A stretch of DNA of 64,000 bases, from assembly GCA_013398295.1 (NCBI GenBank), contig VZSF01001218.1, positions 60,399 to 124,398 of the forward strand, in the 5' to 3' direction. The DNA comes from Chionis minor. Lineage: Eukaryota > Chordata > Aves > Charadriiformes > Chionididae. Every line of letters begins with the position of its first letter. The stretch's first letter is position 1. Of this stretch, positions 11,901 through 23,103 are shown in pieces. A model generated the notes under the pieces. It ran no database searches. It worked only from the letters and a program-made list of their open reading frames with translations, and was not told where the DNA came from. Made by a program: the position numbers and the translations under genes.

Positions 11901-14039
11901 GGGAGAAGGTGAAGGTCTCAGCTCCCGGGAAGCCGCGGTCACGTAACCGCCCACAAGCACAAGTCCAGCCTGTGCCCTGTCTGAGCTGCCCGTCACTGGG
12001 GGTCGAACCAGTGGCACGGAGACCCCGCACAGCCCCGCAGCAAGACGGGCACCAACATGCAAGGCCAAAGCAGTGCTGGGATCCTCACGGGACACGCTGG
12101 GGGCCAAACATTCCTACAGGGTGTGACGATGACAGGTCTGGCTCGTGCAGGGGATGCCCCGTGCAGACAAGCAGGGCAGCGATGCTGCCTCTGCCCCCAA
12201 CGCTGCCACAGCGCCCAGCATCGCCCCGGTGCGGGTCCTACCCTCCCCGGCACCCTCTCCTGGCCAGGGGCAGACGGGGCAGGGGGCGACCACAGACTCA
12301 TCAGCGCTGGGGCCACGCACCCATGTCCGGGTAATGGAGAAGGAGGTTTTGCTCTCAGTCACCTCCATGGAGATCCTCTCAGCACGAGGCAGCTGCGCTC
12401 AACCTACGCTGAGATCCAAATCTGACCCGGAGTAGTAGCCATTAAAAACCCCAATACATAACACATTTAGGTGTCTATCCAGTCCCCACCTCGCCAGGGG
12501 TTACACCAAGCCTCAGCACCAGCTGCAGCCAAAGCCCAGCAAGTGCCTGCTCCGTGCGGCAGGACGGGGGCCGGTCAGTCCGGCAGCGCGGCAGCTGCGA
12601 TGCCCACAGCGGAGCGGCTCCCACCGCTTGGCATGCACGGCAGCGCGGCTGCAAACCAGCAGGCAGGGCAGAGCTTTCCTCTGTCCTGCGCTGACAGCAG
12701 GACAAACTGCCCTTCCTGGCGCGAGCCAGGTGGCAGCCATGCCAGGGCACAGCCCAGTCCCACCAGTCCAGTCCCAGCGCCCCTGCCCCACTGCCGGCTC
12801 CGCAGCCTCACCCAGCCCCGGCCAGCCAGAGGATTTGGCCAAGTGGGATTAGTCACAGCTGAAGCCCAGATTAGCCCTAGCCCTGGGTTTGCAAGAGGGA
12901 CGATGTAATCCAGTTCCTGGCAAATCAGAGAGCAGAGGCGGCCGTGCGGGGATAAATCCGGCGAGGTTCTTCACCTGCTCCAGCAGCGGAGCTCCTCCGA
13001 ACGCGCTCCACAGGCTTCACTCCTCACCTACAAAAGGCACATTCTGTAACGGGCCAATGCTGCCTGCAGATTAATATTTTGCAGACAAAATGTGCATCAA
13101 ACACTACTTTCAAGGCAGACTGACAATTTCATGCTCCTCGAGATTTTGTCTTATTGGACCCCCCCCATGAAGTGTGGAAGGTACCTTCCCGTGGGAGGAT
13201 AAACCGCTGTCTCATTACCGGCCCCTGCAGCTGATAGAGCTCCTGGTTTCATCTCTTCTCCCCAGACGTCTCCCTCCCTGCTCAGCATCACACTGACTCC
13301 GTTTCTTCTGTCGCTGCTGCTGAGCCCTCTTCCGTACAATGAAACGCGGGCACAGACTTGCTGCCAACCGAAGATTCACCTCCACGTGCGCACGTCCAAC
13401 AGGCGCAGACTGCCCCAAAAGGGTCGGGGTCCCAGCGGGGCTCAGGAGGAGCAGGAGGACCATGGACACCAGGTCTGCAGGGGGGCTGGTGCAGCCAGCG
13501 CGGTGACACCAGAGTGGGAGCGAGTGGGGCACGGCAGATGCGCCAGCCGGAGCCGTGTCCAGCTTCTCAGTGACGGCGCCGCCACGGAGGAGGCCACCGG
13601 CTCACCACAGGGCACCGGCGCTCGGGGTGAACCACTGAAGGCGTGACAGCGTGCCCGGCTGCGTGCCGAGACCCCACCGCGCCACGGGAGCGGGCAAGGG
13701 CGATGGGGCCACGGGAGCAGGCGGCAGGTTCCTGAGCCCTGCGGTGGGGCAGAGGGGGGCTGTTGTCCTCCTGCCCTCACCTGGACGCCCGGGCTGAAGC
13801 CAACGAGAGCCCGTAGCGGGCAGCGGGTCCCAGCCGCAGCAGGCACCCAGTGGCAGGAGCATCTGCTCCGCCGGCGCCGGGGTGCCGAGTTCAAAGCCTG
13901 AAGTTCCTCCACATGGGCCAACTGCTGGGGTCACCAACACAAATACCCCCCCCAAACCAGCGCCAGTTCACGAAGGGTTTTTAGTGCAAGGCTGAGCATT
14001 GACTGCAAGTGTTGTTCCACACGCAGCCCAAACCACCCC

Positions 14040-14600
14040 AGGTTTCCCACTCTTTGTGTATTTTTGTAACATGATGGGATATTTTTTTTTTGTTTGTAAC
14101 TGAGAATTTGTCCCAGATCAGTGATTACACTCCAGGATTACTTTTGCCATCTGTACCTAAACTCTGAAATAGAAACCTCAAAGAACAAACAGAACGTTTT
14201 TCTTATTTGAAGTTAAAAATCTTGAACTCTTCATGCCAATCTCATTAGAATTGCATTCCTCTTAAAGATGTGATTGTTTGAAAAGATATGTTTAAGCTAC
14301 TTTCTCCCCCTGAGAAAGAGCCAGTGTCAGTAAAACCCCTCCAGCAGTTTACAATTTTCCTACTCTTCCAGGCAGAAGTGTGAAGCACAGCCACACTACC
14401 AAACACCAATCCAAAGCAATCCAAACCTGTTTGATAATTCTGCCCAGCACATTGTTTTTACAGTACGTCTAGACACAGATACCAGCAGTGTAATTGCTGT
14501 GGAAAAAGAGATGAAAAAAATATCTGAAAGGTCAATTCTGATCATCGGCATTTCACGGTGAATTTACAAATATTAAAAGGATGAATAATGAGTTGTCACC
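14040..14600. other. AT-rich intronic block, candidate conserved non-coding element
   Basis: About 560 bp of low-GC, non-repetitive sequence stands out from the GC-rich flanks. No long open frame, CR1 similarity or simple repeat explains it beyond short T and A runs. Such islands inside avian introns are often conserved regulatory sequence; that is inference here. Confidence 0.3.
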
Positions 14601-17244
14601 AGAAAAAAAAGAATTCAACACATGACCTGGGAAAAACAAAAAAAAAAAGAGAAAAGCAGCGGCAGAGCAGGCTCCTCCATTTCTTTCCAAGTGCCCACAG
14701 AGCGAAGCCGGCGGAGGGGCAGGCAGGGCACGCCGGAGGGCCGTCCCCGCTCCGCAGACCTGCTCCTGCTGCCGCCAGCGCCACATCCCCACGCCCGGCC
14801 AGGCCCCCCGGCACCCCGCGGCCACGGCACGGGGCAACCGCCATCACCCGCACGGTGACCTCGGTGCCCGTGCCCCACAGCCCGGCCGTGCCTCCCCACG
14901 GGGCCGAGCCAAGCCCTGCTCTCCTCATCCGGGCTGCTCCTTCGGGAGCCACAACCGCCCAGCACGGCCACGCCAGGAGACCCCGCAGGTGCCCAGCACA
15001 CCCCCGGCCAGCGCGGCGCCTTCCCAGAGACGGCACTGCATGGCGCCGAGCTGCCCGGGCAGTGGGGCCAGGCACCCAAAGGGCAGCCGAGCACGCAAAC
15101 ATTACACATCGAGCTGCTCTACAGCAATATAAGTGACTAACGAAAATGAGAAAACCCTTTTTTTTTTAATGTCTGTGGCAACGGTTTGATGGTGATCATT
15201 TGAAATTGATTAGTTCCGCCATGTGCATTTTATAGCCCAAAAAAGCCGAATGTTTCACACTACTTTGTCATTAAAATGATAATGTTTTGGAGAACGTGTA
15301 CAACGAAAAGACAGACAAATCTCTTTGCTGGGGCAGAGATGCAGCAGCACGGCAGCCCTCCTCCTCCTCCTCCGAGGCATCCCCCACCCCTTTCCCTCTC
15401 CCATGACACAGCCCCGCTCTGGGGCTGCCTCCCGGTGCACTGGATCAGAGGGAACACAGCACAGCCTCCGCAGGAGCCACAAAATCTGAGTGCTTTGGCA
15501 AAATGGGATATATAAAACAGAATTTATGATGGACTTTGCTGGACCTGAGAGAGTGAAGCGGTAGCTCTTAACCAGAGCGAGCCTCGTGACAGCTACAAAC
15601 ACCGAGAGCTGGGCACACAGACGCGCTCGCTCCCGGGGGCGCCTGGAGCTCCGGCGTTAGGTGCCAAGGCAGCGCTGGCAGCACAGGCTGCTGCTGCTGC
15701 TTCTCTTTAAGCAAACATTGTAAAGATGAGACCCGCTGTCGTGACGGGAGGCCCAGGAGCTGCCTCTCCCTGGCCCATGCCCCCAGTTTTGCTCATCAAA
15801 AGCACAGACGGTGCACGGCACCCCGGGGTCCGCAGCCGCCTCCTCCTCCTGCCAGGGGACGGTACCGGCGGGAGGACGCACACCGGTGTTTCACCACAGT
15901 CTGACTCGCGCTGTGCGGGATCAAAGCAAACACATTCTCTATTTAAAAAGATTTAAGCCCCGGATATCATTTGTGTTAATTATTTCCTGCACACATCCCA
16001 CAGCGTAGGTAAGGCTGCGCACCGAGCCACACTCGGGAGCTCACGGAGGCTGTTAAATAAGGCCAAGGAGCTGCAGCTACTAGGCTGGGGGCTGTCCAAA
16101 TAAGTAGAGCTCTTCTAATGACAGCAAAAGGCTTACTTTACTGTCTGAGCAGAGTTACATATTCCTTTTGCACTATGTGGTTTAGAAATCCCTCAAGAGA
16201 ACAATGCTCATCAAGTACATTTAAACCATCGTGACGAATGGCTAAGAGGTGATTGCAGCAAGGTGGTTTTAAAACGCTTTTTCGCTTGGCTGTGGTCAAA
16301 AATTAAACTGTGGATGGATGTGGCTTTACTCCAAAGTGCGAGCATTACAGGACAATGAAACGTCGAAGCAGCAAAATGGTGACTGTTATCTAAATATCTC
16401 TCTAAGTAAAATCATCAAAACATTAGGTCAAACTGGGGCTGGCGGAAGACTGCTCAGTCTTCCACCCTCGGGGACAGCAGGCGCTGCGCCGGCAGACACC
16501 GATATCCACCATACTGAGCACTTTGGTCGTGCTTCGCCTCTTCCCGCTGCTGTGAAGCAGGAGCCGCACGTTCCCGCGGGGCTGCTCGCAGGAGAATGGG
16601 AAACCGCAGCGCCGTATCTCAGCGCAACAAAGACGCGTGGGCAGCAACCTCCTCCCGCCGTGCGGCACCACGCTGCTGCCAGGAACAGTGCCCCGAAAGT
16701 GGAACGAGGGCTGAAACTTCCGAGGCAGACAGGGGACTCCAATAAACAGTGTCCAATTCTCACATATTTCAGTTTGACTTTCTAGAGGGAAAAAACCCAG
16801 AGCTCCCTCCTTCCCTGATAAACTCCAGTGACCGCTGCGGCGGGGTGAGCGTGGCCGGGGCAGGCGGGTGCCCAGCGGGATGGGCTCACTGCCCCCACCC
16901 CGCACGCAGCCCCCGTACCGCCGTGGGGCCGGCCCACGTCCTCCGGACCCCCCCGGCACCGCACTGCCCAGGCCCGCACCCGCCATCAGCCATGCTGGCA
17001 GCACCTCTGCATCCCTGCCCCTCCCTGGGGACGCCCCACTGGGTACCGGCAGGGACGGATGGGCCGGGTGGCCTAAGTTCAGGTTGAGCGCTTGCAAAAA
17101 CACACGAGTTGATTTTTGGCTCCACATCAGCCCTGCAGTTGGCAATTAAAGCGCCGGGATGTGGTCAAACACAATCAGCTCGCGCCAACAATCAATAGTG
17201 AAGATAAGCACGACCATTATTTATTTGTTTTCACAGCCACTTCA

Positions 17245-17655
17245 CCTGTGCACCCACCGAGGCGTCCAGGCGGGTTGGGAATGTCTCCAGAGTGGGAGAC
17301 TCCACCACCTCTCTGGGCAGCCTGTGCCAGGGCTCTGCCACCCTCAAAGGAAAGAAGTTCCTCCTCATGTTCAGATGGAACTTCCTATGGTCAAGTTTGT
17401 GCCTGTTCCCTCTTGTCCTGTCACTGGGCACCACTGGAAAAAGCCTGGCCCCCTCCTCCTGGTGCCCTCCCTTTAAGTATTGACCAGCATTGATGAGATC
17501 CCCCTCAGTCTGCTCTTCTCCAGACTAAAGAGACCCAACTCCCTCAGCCTTTCCTCACAAGAAAGATGCTCCAGCCCCCTCATCATCTCCGTAGCCCCTT
17601 GCTGTCCCCTCTCCAGCAGTCCCCTGTCCTTCTTGAACTGGGGAGCCCAGAACTG
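17245..17655 (-). mobile_element. CR1 LINE fragment (5' truncated and lacking the 3' tail)
   Basis: The minus strand reads as the C-terminal part of CR1 ORF2, with [38 protein letters not shown] and [16 protein letters not shown], followed by part of the 3' UTR. The usual 3' terminal segment, which on the plus strand would start AGAATCACAGAA and GGTTGGAAGG, is missing. The reading frame is broken between the two ORF2 parts. It is very similar to the copy near 57 kb, so both probably come from the same young subfamily. It lies in the same orientation as PPP2R2B transcription. Confidence 0.9.
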
Positions 17656-18626
17656 GTTCAAGTTCTGATAGCCAGGTCAACCCAAAAGATAAAAATGCAT
17701 TTTCAAAAGATGAAAAAATTTCATTTCAAAATATCAAAACTCAGTGTTCCCATAATGAAATATTTTGTTTAAGAGGTTACATTGACAGGTTTAATACAGT
17801 TTGTGTTGGAAAAGAAAAGAAAAATGCATCACATTTATCCTGAACTCTTGAGTTCCTTCACCTCCCCCAGAAATTCAGTGTTCTTAAAGAATATACTGGA
17901 AATAAAAATAAATCAATATTAAACGTGCCTCCCTTACGAACGCCGACCTCTCAGAGACAGCAGATCTAGGCAAAACAGTGACCTGTGTTTCCTCAGTCCG
18001 CCCAGGGCTTATCCAGCGCCTTCAGCCCGAGAAGGAAGCACCAACCGCGTAACCGCCGCGCTGCCGCCTTTCCGAAACCTGCCCCCGCCCCGCAGAGGGC
18101 TGACGGCATCCAGCATCCCCATCCCGAACAAACTCCTCCAATGCTGTCTAGGTAACGGCATATTAGGCTGGAAATGCTGCCTGAAACATGACAGCAGATA
18201 GGCATATACATGAAACAAAACATTTTCTCACTCTGTAAGGAAAAATGCCTGCCAGCCACCAGGAGCAACTCAGCACGGAGACGGGAATTAACTACCTGTC
18301 TGGGGTTCTCAATGGCTTCATCTGCAATGGAACTGGAAGCCATAAAAGTGAGCCAAGGTAATCATAGGAACAATTTAATATATACAAATATAAAACCCCC
18401 AAGTACTCAAAATGCAAATTCTGACAGGGTGTTAATAAATTACAAGCTGGTCTGGTCTGATTAATGTCACGACAAAATTCCTGCACACTTGGCATTTCTC
18501 AGCCTACGGGTTACAGGAGTCACTGTCTGCTCCTGCTCTCGCGCCAAGCAGAGGGGAGCACGGCTTCTCCCGTCGGCAGAGGGGACCGCGCTCGCTGCGG
18601 GACCCACGCGCTCGGGCTCTCCAGAG

Positions 18627-18830
18627 CTGCCTGTACCCGCCGCCTGTACCTGCTGCCTGTACCCACTGCCTATACTGCCTGCACCTGCTGCCTGTACCCA
18701 CTGCCTGTGCCGCCTGTACCCACTGCCTGTACCCGCTGCCTGTGCCACCTGTACCTGCTGCCTGTGCCGCCTGTACCCGCTGCCTGTACCTGCTGCCTGT
18801 GCCGCCTGTTCCACCCGTACCCGCTGCCGC
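18627..18830. repeat. Minisatellite of mixed 9/13-bp units
   Basis: About 200 bp is built from imperfect units of CTGTACCCGCTGC (13 bp) interspersed with CTGTGCCGC (9 bp). The mixture of lengths shifts frame repeatedly, so the Cys/Leu/Tyr/Pro-rich open frames across it are not protein coding. It lies in the 10.6 kb PPP2R2B intron, about 700 bp from the exon at 19.5 kb. Confidence 0.85.
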
Positions 18831-19536
18831 AGCTCCCAGGGGCGCAGGATGAGCTCAGATGGAATTACCAGGACACGCTGCCTTGGGCCAGAGCTGGCTC
18901 TTCACACGCAAATGCGAGACCAGCAGCAGCTGCCCCAGGCAGCTCCCAGGGTAGCAGAGCCGTGCCCAGAGCCGTGCCCAGAGCCAGGCGCTGCAGTGCC
19001 CGGAGTCTTCCATCCACGCGCTCCCAGGGCGCTGGGGCGGCTGCTTTAACAGCTTCTGTGCACCCACCGCCTCTCAGTCAATGGAAAACGTCACCGTAGG
19101 TGCTTCCATTTGACCCAGGAGGTCGGTTTTAATCTCTTCAGGCTGGGAGGAAAACTCATTCAGAGCAGCACTTACGGTGCCGAGGCAGAAGCTGCGCTTG
19201 TGAGCGGCCTCGGCAGGGAGGGCCGGCGAAGCCTCCTCGGCAGGGCGGCGCAGCAGCAGCACCGGGACACCGACATAAGACGTAACGTGGCGCTTCACGG
19301 CACGCCTGCCCCGAGCCAGCGCGGCCCGGGCACCGCTCCGGGTGCAGCTCCCTCCTCCGCTCCCGAGCACACATCAGCCAAAGCACCGAAAGCCTCCGAA
19401 GCGAGGAACACCTCCCATCCCACCCTCCTGCATCGACCCGCCGCCTCACGCCAGCATTATCTGTACTGCAGCACGCAGGTGACACCGCAGCCTTGTCCAC
19501 CCAACCCCTTCACAGCCTGGGTGTCCCGGCACTCAC

Positions 19537-19649
19537 CCGTAGCACGGTGATCATGGAGGGGTCTCGGAGACGGCCATCCTCATCCTTGAGATTGTATCCC
19601 TCCGGTCTCTTGTCCCGCTCGCTGACCTTCCATAGTTTCACAGTCTTAT
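19537..19649 (-). CDS. PPP2R2B: PPP2R2B coding exon, residues ~112-149 (113 bp)
   Basis: The acceptor is ctctgcccccag|ATAAGACTG; the AT completes the Asp codon begun by the preceding exon. The donor is CTACGG|gtgagtgcc (phase 0). The exon encodes [20 protein letters not shown], then [26 protein letters not shown] is the end of a classical WD40 blade and [12 protein letters not shown] is invariant in B55 subunits. The C-terminal part ([16 protein letters not shown]) differs from remembered human B55-beta (DEEGRLRDPATITTLR) at four positions, making it the most diverged exon here. The frame is intact. Confidence 0.97.
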
Positions 19650-21167
19650 CTGGGGGCAGAGAGGGGAGCATTACAGCCGGCCGCTCCCCCCGCCCGCCGA
19701 TGGACACGCCAAGGCCACGCCGGCGGGTTTGACAGCCAAAAGTCGGCTGTGTCCCCCCTGCGGTGTGCTGGAAGCGGGCACGGAAGGTGTGACTGTCACC
19801 ACAGCACTGCATCCCCAGAGCCCGGGGCTTCCTGCTCCTGCCGGACAATGGCCGGCATATTTATTCCAGATGTAAGGAGATGGTTGAACAACAGAACAGA
19901 ACTATTGGATTAACGGAGGAGTAATAGAGGTGATTTCCCAGGCTCAGCAGGAAGGAGCAGAGCGGGTGTGGAGGGCAGCTCTCCCCGGAGCTCCCAGTGG
20001 GGGTGAAACGGTGCCTGCGACTCGCTCCAAAGTCACCCTCACCCTCACCTTCCCCACCCAGAAACTGCGCCGAGCCCAGCGTTTACCAGGAACTGAAGGC
20101 AGCTCCCAACTGTCCCCCGCAGCTCCCCATCCCCTCCCGGCTCCCACCCTGTGCCCTGAACCCCCAGGGGAAGGAGCCCTGGGAACACGCCGGTTTGTTC
20201 TGAATAATGGTGTTTTCTTTCCTCGCTCCTGGCAGAGACGCTATCAGTAGTTTATCATCACCTCCACCAGGTTTCATACACAACCATATCATCCATCTTC
20301 ATTTTCTCCTTTACACGGCAATTCCAACAGAGTGCCATTAATTTTGTTTTTATTAACCCACTTTACTTCAGGGGGATTCTATATATAATGTTAGTTTAAC
20401 AGTAAGAACAAAAAGAAACAGCATAACACCGGAGTATTTCTAAAAGAATAACTTTGATAACCTGCTAGCATATGAAGCACCATCCCAAATGGAAAGATAA
20501 TATCCCTGTTAATCAAAAAACTATTTAAAAACTCAATTAACAGAACATTATGCTCTATAATTAATCTTCATTGCATTTCAACGATTCTCCCCCCAAATGA
20601 GTTTAATAACTCTTTGAATTTTATTACAATGATCAATAGAGTCAATTCTATAATACAAAGTAAGTTGGTTATGGAAGATAATTAGACCCCTCCTTTTCCC
20701 CTGAAGTAATTAAGTCACATCCATCTTAAGGTCCCATTCATCCCAAGTAATATTCCTGGATCCTCCTGATATTTATCTGAACATAACATGGAACTGCTGC
20801 GCTGACCGCAGCTGCAAATTGAAACAAATCAGCTGCAGTTTTTCTTTAAAAAAAAAAAAAAGAGTTCCCAAGACCAAAAAATAAAACCTGTAAGTTGTCA
20901 GCAGGGGATAGAGACTCCCTCCTCTGCAGGGAACGCACGCCGAGGAATAAGGACAAAACCTGGTGCACAGGAACCGAGCTCTGCCAGACGGTTCTGGCCA
21001 GGTTCCTGCTCCCCCGTGACACTGTGTCACCCTCAAGGGAGTCGACGTATTTTTAACGTGTTTTTCCCAAAACAACACTACAGAGCCGGCCCTGCCCGGC
21101 TGTCGGTGCCCAGGGAGCGAGGCGGTGGGACGGCAGCGCCGGTGCCCACCCAGCCGCGGCCACGTAC
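19650..21167 (-). other. PPP2R2B: PPP2R2B intron (1.5 kb)
   Basis: The intron lies between the donor AACG|gtacgt and the acceptor ctgcccccag. It includes an AT-rich block in its middle and GC-rich ends. There is no mobile element or RNA gene. Confidence 0.96.
20250..20880. other. AT-rich intronic block with TAATTA motifs, candidate enhancer
   Basis: About 630 bp of strongly AT-rich unique sequence sits inside a short intron. Three exact TAATTA homeodomain cores lie at 20558, 20679 and 20707, along with several related ATTA-type sites. A 13-base A run lies near 20849-20861. A regulatory role is inferred from composition and motif density only. Confidence 0.35.
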
Positions 21168-21333
21168 CGTTGGTGGAGAGCAGGAAATAGGCTGCGTTCT
21201 GCTGCGGGAGCCATCGTATCTTGTTGATCTTCTCCTCTATCTCCAGACTCTTCAGGTAATCGAACTCCGGCTCGTGGCTCTGGAAGGTGCTGTAGACATT
21301 GTACTCTCCCCGGCGATGGGGCTGGTTTTTGCT
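21168..21333 (-). CDS. PPP2R2B: PPP2R2B coding exon, residues ~57-112 (166 bp)
   Basis: The acceptor is ttcctgcag|AGCAAAAAC (phase 0) and the donor is ACCAACG|gtacgtgg (phase 1). The exon encodes [38 protein letters not shown] and [17 protein letters not shown] plus the first base of Asp112. The [20 protein letters not shown] segment is a hallmark of all B55 subunits and covers the acidic loop and strand between blades 1 and 2. [17 protein letters not shown] is the beta-type form. One difference from remembered human B55-beta is Pro for Val in NQPHRR. The flanking introns happen to remain open on this frame, so the exon is embedded in a much longer open frame that is not itself coding. Confidence 0.98.
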
Positions 21334-22631
21334 CTGCAGGAAGGGGAACAGGGAGCGTGAGGCAGAGAGAGGCAGTGAACACCTTCTGGTGCCTCCGTAG
21401 CCCTCCGCGGTTTGCCCCGCGACGGTGAGCACGCAGCGATGGTGAGCACGCGGCCGCGGTGACGCAGCACAGGTCGGAACGACAAGGCCCGGCCTCTCCC
21501 AGCGCAGCGGCTCCTGCATGCCCGTATGGGAACGGAGCAGGAGAGGAGCGGGAACGGAGCCCGCCGCGCTGGCCGTCCCTGGTGAACGGCTGGGACCGAG
21601 CACCGGCTCCGGGCAGGCACCGAAACCAGCCCCAGGAGAGCCACTGGCACCGCACCGCCTGCACCAGGCAAGCGGCGTCGCCGCGCAGGCGCACAAGTGT
21701 GAAGCAGGAATAAAGCACCCCAGAGCAGCCGCAGTCTGCGCAGGCATCGCCGCGGCGCGCCATGGCACAGGCTCCTCCGGTATCGCGTACCCACAAACGC
21801 CAGGCGGCGAACACCCAGCACCGGGGCTGAGGGACGCAAACGAAAACTATCATGGAGATCAACTTCCCGCATGCAAAGGATGGGCCCCCGGAGCGCAGTC
21901 CTGCTCCAAAGTCGGAGCTGAATGGAATAAGCCTGGTGTAACGTTAGGAAGCTTAAAGTTCAAGAAAAGCAGTAGAATAATAAAATGAGAGAGAAATGAG
22001 AAATGAAATACTGCTGGAAAGGTTGATGAAGTGTCTACAAGTGTAACCTTTAACCGATCGGTTCTCTCCAGCTCATACAGAAATAACTTTGAGAAAAATT
22101 TAAAGCCACCATCAGACCGTGACATTTTTCATGGCCAGGCCTGACTCATCCCTTCCCCCGTCAGCAAAGACACCCGCAGGGGTGGACGGCTCCCGCCGGC
22201 TCCCACCACGCGACGCTGCCCGCACCGTGCCAGGCCAGCCACCCGCGACGGCTTTGGAAACGTGTCTGGAAGGGAAACATGATTGTTTCATCCATCTACG
22301 CTTTCCGGACATTTTGGCGGTGTGAGGGGGTTTTGGGGGGTGGTGTTGGCTGTGAGACTGACACCCACAGCATGTGCAAACGCACCGGCCTGATCCAAGT
22401 TACACTGGGCTGCAGAGAGCTGCAACCAGAGCAAAAGGATGCAGGAATCGCAATGTAGTTTCGGAGGGTGTTTCGCAAGATGAAATGCAGTCCTGCTTAT
22501 GTTAATAGTTGCTTTTCAGTTTGGAGTCTGCCAGGAGAGCTGAGGTTAGGAGTGACACATACAGATTAGGAACCAGCAGGAAGCTTCTCTTAAAAGGATA
22601 AAATAGGCATTTTGCATTCACTGACACTTAC
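21334..22631 (-). other. PPP2R2B: PPP2R2B intron (1.3 kb)
   Basis: The intron starts with a strong donor GAG|gtaagt and ends in a pyrimidine-rich acceptor tract. It is CpG-rich from about 21.35 to 21.83 kb and AT-rich from 21.9 to 22.1 kb. Nothing else was recognised. Confidence 0.96.
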
Positions 22632-22729
22632 CTCCTGCTCACGCTGAAATATTACAACACGGCCCCCCTTGTCCCCTGTTGCTAGTAATTCTCCGGTGTG
22701 GTTGAATTCTACTGTAGAGATGATGTCAG
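22632..22729 (-). CDS. PPP2R2B: PPP2R2B coding exon, residues ~24-56 (98 bp)
   Basis: The acceptor follows a long pyrimidine tract (gtcttcttctttccag|CTGACATC). The exon's first two bases complete an Ala codon begun in the upstream exon, and the donor is strong (GAG|gtaagt). It encodes [19 protein letters not shown], then [14 protein letters not shown], the first blade of the B55 propeller and the first exon shared by all PPP2R2B isoforms. The Lys of GDKGGR corresponds to Lys48 of B55-alpha, part of the substrate groove. The upstream coding exon is alternative between known isoforms (cytosolic and mitochondrial N-termini in mammals); none of these N-termini could be found in the window. Confidence 0.98.
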
Positions 22730-23049
22730 CTGGAAAGAAGAAGACAAAGACAATTTAAGTAACGGCAGATTGGCTTTCACAGGCATCTAGAAAGCACCAT
22801 TCCCTGTACAGCTACATGCCTTGTCAGCACTTCATCCCCTGTGGGATCTCCATTTTTCTATTGTCTATACTAATAACGGCCACAGCACTCTGGAACTTTG
22901 CTGTCATGAACCAAGACCTGCTCGGCAGCCCTGCCCCCTTGTCCTGGCCTGTGCCCCAACGGCTGAATTCAGGGGTATTTCCATCTCCGCGCTGCGCCTG
23001 TGCCCAATGCAGCCTGGGGACCACTGCTGGTGTGGGGGCGCAGAGCCGG

Positions 23050-23103
23050 GCGGCGCGGCGCGGCACGGCACGGCATGGCATGGCACGGCACAGCACGGCA
23101 CGC
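23050..23103. repeat. (GGCAC)n pentanucleotide microsatellite
   Basis: About ten imperfect CGGCA/TGGCA pentamers lie in tandem, bounded by GC-rich unique sequence. It lies about 320 bp upstream of the residue-24 exon, on the side of its acceptor. Confidence 0.85.

Larger units (their letters stand above)
8915..19536 (-). other. PPP2R2B: PPP2R2B intron (10.6 kb)
   Basis: The intron lies between the donor CGG|gtgagt and the acceptor cccgcag. It contains one partial CR1 copy, one 9/13-bp minisatellite, an AT-rich block around 14.0-14.6 kb, and otherwise GC-rich unique sequence. CpG-dense sequence lies at about 19.15-19.4 kb, close to the upstream exon. No nested gene or RNA was recognised. Confidence 0.95.
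5469..22729 (-). other. PPP2R2B: PPP2R2B partial gene body: five coding exons and four complete introns
   Basis: Five minus-strand exons splice together in frame (entry phase 1, then 0, 1, 0, 1, with exit phase 1) and encode a continuous 240-residue stretch of a B55-type WD40 beta-propeller. B55-beta is a regulatory subunit of the PP2A heterotrimer. It docks on the scaffold and catalytic subunits and selects substrates, mainly in neurons; this is known of the family. The choice of PPP2R2B over PPP2R2A, C or D rests on remembered sequences: [13 protein letters not shown] and [18 protein letters not shown] match beta, whereas alpha has NLWHLEITDRSF. The introns measure 3.1, 10.6, 1.5 and 1.3 kb, compact compared with the very large mammalian locus. 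Residues 1-23 and everything after 263 (human numbering) lie outside the window or were not recognised. Confidence 0.96.

Noticed and set aside
15688..15702. Short CTG/CAG run considered as the SCA12-type repeat
   Set aside because: It has only about four units, lies inside the 10.6 kb intron between shared coding exons, and is not at a 5' exon.
20773..21768. 331-codon minus-strand frame containing the residue-57-112 segment
   Set aside because: Only the 166-bp exon is coding. The extensions on both sides are intron, as shown by strong splice sites and phase continuity with neighbouring exons.
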